64,000 nt of DNA from Orbilia blumenaviensis (lineage: Eukaryota > Ascomycota > Orbiliomycetes > Orbiliales > Orbiliaceae), in assembly GCA_036872755.1 (NCBI GenBank), contig JAVHNS010000012.1, positions 992,001 through 1,056,000 of the forward strand. The letters run 5' to 3'. Under the pieces are notes generated by a model that saw only the letters and a list, made by a program, of their open reading frames with translations, had not been told where the DNA came from and ran no database searches. Shown here in pieces: positions 60,295 to 64,000 of this stretch (positions are counted from its first letter, which is position 1; each line of letters starts with the position of its first letter). The translations under genes and the position numbers were made by a program.

Positions 60295-60858
60295 ATGTCT
60301 TTGTATCCGTACTCCTTCCAAATCAAGAACCTTACAACTTCTTGTACCATGACCCTCATTCCAGACCCATGGAACCCTCTTGGTGTCGCTGGACCCGGTG
60401 GTTCTGGATACCCAGCCCTCACCATTGCCCCAGGCGGTACCGCCAACGCTACTGCTAGCGGAAGCGGCGCCTACGTCTACTATAATATCAGCGGTCCCGC
60501 TGGAAGCTACCCACGTCTTCAAATCCGCTGGTTCGGCGTCCCGTCGACCGGAGCAGCACTACCAGGTGGACCGTCAGGTTGGTGGGACGGCAGCCCAATT
60601 CCATCTGATATCTACTACGATGAAACCGACAGAGTCACCGACCATATCATTTATTTGAGGGATACCACCCCAAGTAAAATCAAGAGAGGGCTATTGAAGG
60701 CTGGAACCCCAACCCCTGTCGAGGAGACCATGGCTATCAAGAGGTCCGAGGAATTCTCTAACAAGATGCGGGCCGAGGAGCGGGCTAAGAGGGAGGCTTC
60801 GGGCAGCGAGCAGGAGAAGAGAGAGGCCAAGCCACTGGGCAGGCGTGGAAGGGTTTAG
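60295..60858 (+). CDS. Small hypothetical protein, beta-rich head and charged tail
   Basis: A single-exon frame of 187 residues with no recognised family. Residues 1-110 are Gly/Pro/Tyr-rich and probably beta-structured (YSFQIKNLTTSCTMTLIPD, GGTANATASGSGAYVYYNI, RLQIRWFGVP). Residues 120-187 are strongly charged and helical (EEFSNKMRAEERAKREA) and end in a basic LGRRGRV. There is no signal peptide, so it is likely cytosolic. The codon use (many C-ending codons) and A-free start context look like a well-expressed gene. Confidence 0.7.
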   Translation: MSLYPYSFQIKNLTTSCTMTLIPDPWNPLGVAGPGGSGYPALTIAPGGTANATASGSGAYVYYNISGPAGSYPRLQIRWFGVPSTGAALPGGPSGWWDGSPIPSDIYYDETDRVTDHIIYLRDTTPSKIKRGLLKAGTPTPVEETMAIKRSEEFSNKMRAEERAKREASGSEQEKREAKPLGRRGRV

Positions 60859-61266
60859 GAAATCCACTGGAACCGCGCAGTACTACTATAGTTCGGCCAT
60901 GTAATATAGTTTAATATTTACGCACGGCCATGGTCTGATTTTTTAGATGGCCTTAGCTATGAGACCAATGTTTCCAAGACAAAATTTTAACGAATATTTT
61001 GACCGCTCCACCCTGTATGCAAGTATCATGCAAGCTTCGCACATCTATCTACGCTATGAAGTCCTCAAGAACTCTGTACAACACACATCCGTAGAGGTTT
61101 ATTCGTGATAATATTGATTATATATACAAAGAAATGTTTTTCTGACTGCATTGGCTAATAATTACAATGTTCATTAAATACTCTTGTAGGGTTTGAGGTG
61201 GATTAAGAGAGAACAGAGAATTGAACTGATGGACAGCTTACATGTATATTAGGGAGGGTCAGACTA
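60859..61266. other. Intergenic
   Basis: 3' flanks of two convergent genes; nothing else seen. Confidence 0.6.
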
Positions 61267-63319
61267 CTACCAGTCACATACGGTAAACCCATTGCTGCAG
61301 TTTTGAAATATTAATACCAATTCTAACTCACCCGACCTCGAATTTGAGCCGATCAAGTCCAGTGTTATTACACGTTGACGCGACATACCCGCCCAAACTA
61401 GTGAACCCACTAGGATAATAATATAAGGCATATAAAGATGGAGCAGCAAGGCAAGCCCAGAACGTACCTTCCCCAATTCCAGCCTTAGCATAGTCCGGAA
61501 TTGCCATGGCCGTCGCCTCATCATACTGTAATATAAAAGGAAGCTTCTGCATGTCTGTAGCCCACACAGACAAGCCCGGATCACTGGTTGTGCTCCAGGA
61601 GCTGGCTGGAGATACCCCCCGAAACCCGATGACACATGTCTCATTTGTGTAGAGCTGGTATCCGCCGTTAGTCTTAGAATAGGCGATACTGAAGCGTCGG
61701 CCGCTGGCTTGGTTTCGGGTGACCAGGACGCGCCCGCATGAACCAGCGTCGTTAAAGCTGAGGCTTGTAAGGTAATACCCGAAGAAAGTACTGGATGGTG
61801 CCGTGTCGACGAAGTTTGAATTTGACAGTCTTGCATACCCGACACTATTCGCGGTTTCGATTACAACATCGACACTTGTAGTGGTCGCCACATATTCGGT
61901 GCTAGCTATTAATGTTGATTGGATTGGATCCAATACAACTGAGTCCGTAAAAGTTGCCATGGTGCTTGTTGATGATAACAGCGATGTGATCTTTGAGCAA
62001 GCAGAGGAAACAGACTCGCTGGGGTAGTTGGTAAGCTGATCCGGTATGGTTCGCCTTTGTGCACTAATTCGTTTGTAACGGCGTCCAGTGCTTCCGCTTG
62101 ATGCTATAGTTATAGATGTGCTCCGCCCAGAGGTTTCTGTCGTTGTAACTGTTGTAGCAGTTCCTGTAAACGCGGCGTAATAAGAAGTGCTCAGACTCGT
62201 TGACACCGACGTTGTTACTGGGGCATTGTACGAAAGAAGCTCAGTGCAGTAGTTTTCGAGTGTGAGCTGTGTTATTAGGTCATAGGCGTCAGGGCTACTA
62301 CTGGAGCTTGAACTAGAACTCGATTGACTGCGTGAAGTTGAAGAACGGGTCGTAGTTGTGGAAGTGGGCGTAAAAATAGTTGTTGAAGTACTTGTGATAG
62401 ATGTACTATATTCAAATGTAGATATCGTATTGGACGTAGTTGTTGAACTGTCGGAAGATAGAAGACTGGAGTGGTTCTTTGCGTTCTCTGCCACGAAATA
62501 TGATCTTTCGAGTGAGCTGTCTTCAGGGATAGCTAAACCAGCTGGTAACATGTATAAATCGAATGAAGCCGCACGCTTTCGCTGAGCACTAGAGCCCCTA
62601 ACTTGATAGATCGCCCACAATATGCCGTCATTTAATAATTGTGGCTCTCCAGTGGTAGAGTTCCAAAGCCATTTCGTAAGGTAGTCCGAAGACAGGATAT
62701 TACCCTGGCCATTAATAGCATGCCGTATTTCCCTGATGTTGGATCGAACCGCTAGAGCTTCACCCGAAAAGGCAGCATTATTCGCCGAAGAGTTGAAACG
62801 TGCGAGTGCTAACTCTATCGGTTCGTCGATTGCGTTCCGGAGGAGTCCGTCGTTGTTGTCGCTGAGAACGAATGATACGAACCGACTGGCTCCAAAGTTT
62901 GCAAGAACCACCCTTCCGGTGTTGTCGTCAAATTGCACCGACAAACCAGCAAAGATGTCTCTTCCGCGCAGGACGAAGGCTTCACCCGCTGAAGGAGTGG
63001 AGATAGTTGTACTACTTGTCGAAGTTATACTTATGGTGGTTGACGTTGGGGTGCTCGAAGACATACTCGATATTGAACCAGGCTCCCATGTTATCGCGTC
63101 GCACAAAGGAAGTCTACTCCAAGTGTTGCAATCCCCTAAGTTGGAAGTCACAGTGCGGTCATTGCTAACGGTTGTGAAGATTGTTGTTGTCGTTATTGAA
63201 GTTAATATTTGTGCATCGACAGCTGTAAAGCCATAGAATAGGGTAGCCAGTAGCGTTAACAGAGATATCTCTGAGCCACTGGTCAGCCGATTTCCAGTTT
63301 TCTGGGGCATTTCGACCAA
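61267..63319 (-). CDS. Secreted Ser/Thr-rich surface-type protein
   Basis: Starts at 63319 (or the ATG nine bases inside) with a hydrophobic leader ending VDAQ. Two Ser/Thr-rich low-complexity segments (near residues 85-110 and 290-345, including a Ser10 run) flank a conserved-looking domain with RGRDIFAGLSVQFDDNTG and Asn glycosylation sites. The C-terminal half has NDAGSCGRVL and NETCVIGF with paired cysteines. Unspliced, the frame ends at 61328 (663 residues). A 58-base intron (61410-61467, GTACGT donor, CCTAG acceptor) gives 664 residues ending in QNCSNGFTVCDW at 61267. Neither end can be excluded. It is probably wall-associated or secreted and heavily O-glycosylated. Confidence 0.75.
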
Positions 63320-64000
63320 GAATATTGCGCCGAGGTTAATTACTTAGCCAATTGAGATACCTAGATACGAGACAACCATATATCCGGAGAGTTTGAAACT
63401 GGGAATTGAGTGAAACCCATAGGGCCTGAGGTCATAGATGTCATGATTTAAAAATAGATCATAGCCGCGCCGTAGACACATATTCTACTATAGATAAATA
63501 CGGTATACTACGCTCACTTTGCGGTTACATCGAGCACTTGCTAACGATGTCACAGTTTTCCTTCTATGAGACTTTGCTACCATGCTAATATGTCTCTTTA
63601 GTGCTATATAAAAGAGATAAGTGGTCTGAAGCGAACGCGTAGTATTATTCGCAAGTCGTTCTTGTATAATACCAATGTCACCACAGTTTTTGGCAACACG
63701 AGAAATTGTTGTATTTTAAGCAGCATTTCAGCCTCGTGGCGGATTAACTACGTGCTACAGTGCAGATGTTGGTTTCACAACCGCTGATCAGCTGACCTAG
63801 AGGCGGACCCTATAACGTCAGAGCGCAGGATCAGGCGGCTTGTGTACCGTGATCTGTTGGCTGTAGGGGCAAAGGCTATCGTATTCGTCATTTAAATTCG
63901 TTAGAGGGCATAAATGTCTTATTTTTGTTTAGGTCTGCCCGCTCTATATCACCCTGATTACTATTGTATTAGGTATATGTACAATTATTGCTATTACGGA
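63320..64000. other. Right edge, no gene seen
   Basis: Promoter side of the secreted protein, then AT-rich DNA without a recognisable feature. Confidence 0.6.

Noticed and set aside
61267..61845. Separate 192-residue gene on the minus strand
   Set aside because: Most of it overlaps the secreted-protein frame. Only its last part is plausible, as an alternative spliced C terminus.
62741..62750. GGTTCGATCC on the minus strand, like a tRNA B box
   Set aside because: It lies inside the secreted-protein coding sequence, with no A box or cloverleaf around it. No tRNA gene was recognised in the window.

Overview
The window looks like nuclear DNA of a filamentous ascomycete (Pezizomycotina). Introns are mostly 50-110 bases with GTANGT-type donors and CTAAC/CTAAT-like branch sites. 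Gene families are typical: NB-ARC/TPR NLRs, a fungal N-terminal-domain protein, a KGG/CON-10-like protein, a GMN-type CorA protein and a CipB-like reductase. Intergenic DNA is AT-rich and carries TAGGTACCTA-type satellite scraps. The order (Leotiomycetes or otherwise) cannot be fixed from sequence alone.

Layout, left to right. 1-3130: 3' part of an NB-ARC/TPR NLR ending in a thirteen-copy 27-bp in-frame minisatellite. 5241-6029: mitochondrial-type hemerythrin HHE protein. 6754-9112: ten-exon haem catalase. 10300-10703: KGG-repeat stress/conidiation protein. 11526-12299: F-box-like protein. 13072-14844: CorA-like transporter, convergent with a membrane-associated hypothetical (14936-15967, -). 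16519-17418 (-): nucleotidyltransferase-like hypothetical. 18930-20869 (-): phospholipase C/S1-P1-like protein interrupted by a homopolymer frameshift. 23823-26337: fungal N-terminal domain fused to a Rho-type GTPase. 27045-28232: RNase D/DnaQ-like protein with a degraded active site, convergent with the SF3B1 spliceosome gene (28699-32481, -). 34934-36089 and 40220-41541: two diverged paralogous C2H2 regulators. 41985-43154 (-): MDR reductase. 44655-44940 (-): WD40 relic. 45942-50353: complete PNP_UDP/NB-ARC/TPR NLR with a C-terminal YNQQ heptad prion-like tail. 51915-52895 (-): convergent TPR/membrane protein. 54370-54904: candidate small mitochondrial protein. 56013-57091: secreted hypothetical. 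60295-60858: small hypothetical. 61267-63319 (-): secreted Ser/Thr-rich protein.

Conserved housekeeping genes (SF3B1, catalase, HHE, CorA) are interspersed with fast-evolving NLR/STAND-type genes, relics and long gene-poor gaps. This is a mosaic pattern common in accessory fungal regions. The strongest signals of unusual biology are the two NLRs ending in coding minisatellites (one prion-like), the fungal-N/Rho fusion, and a dispersed repeat pair whose core differs only by transitions.
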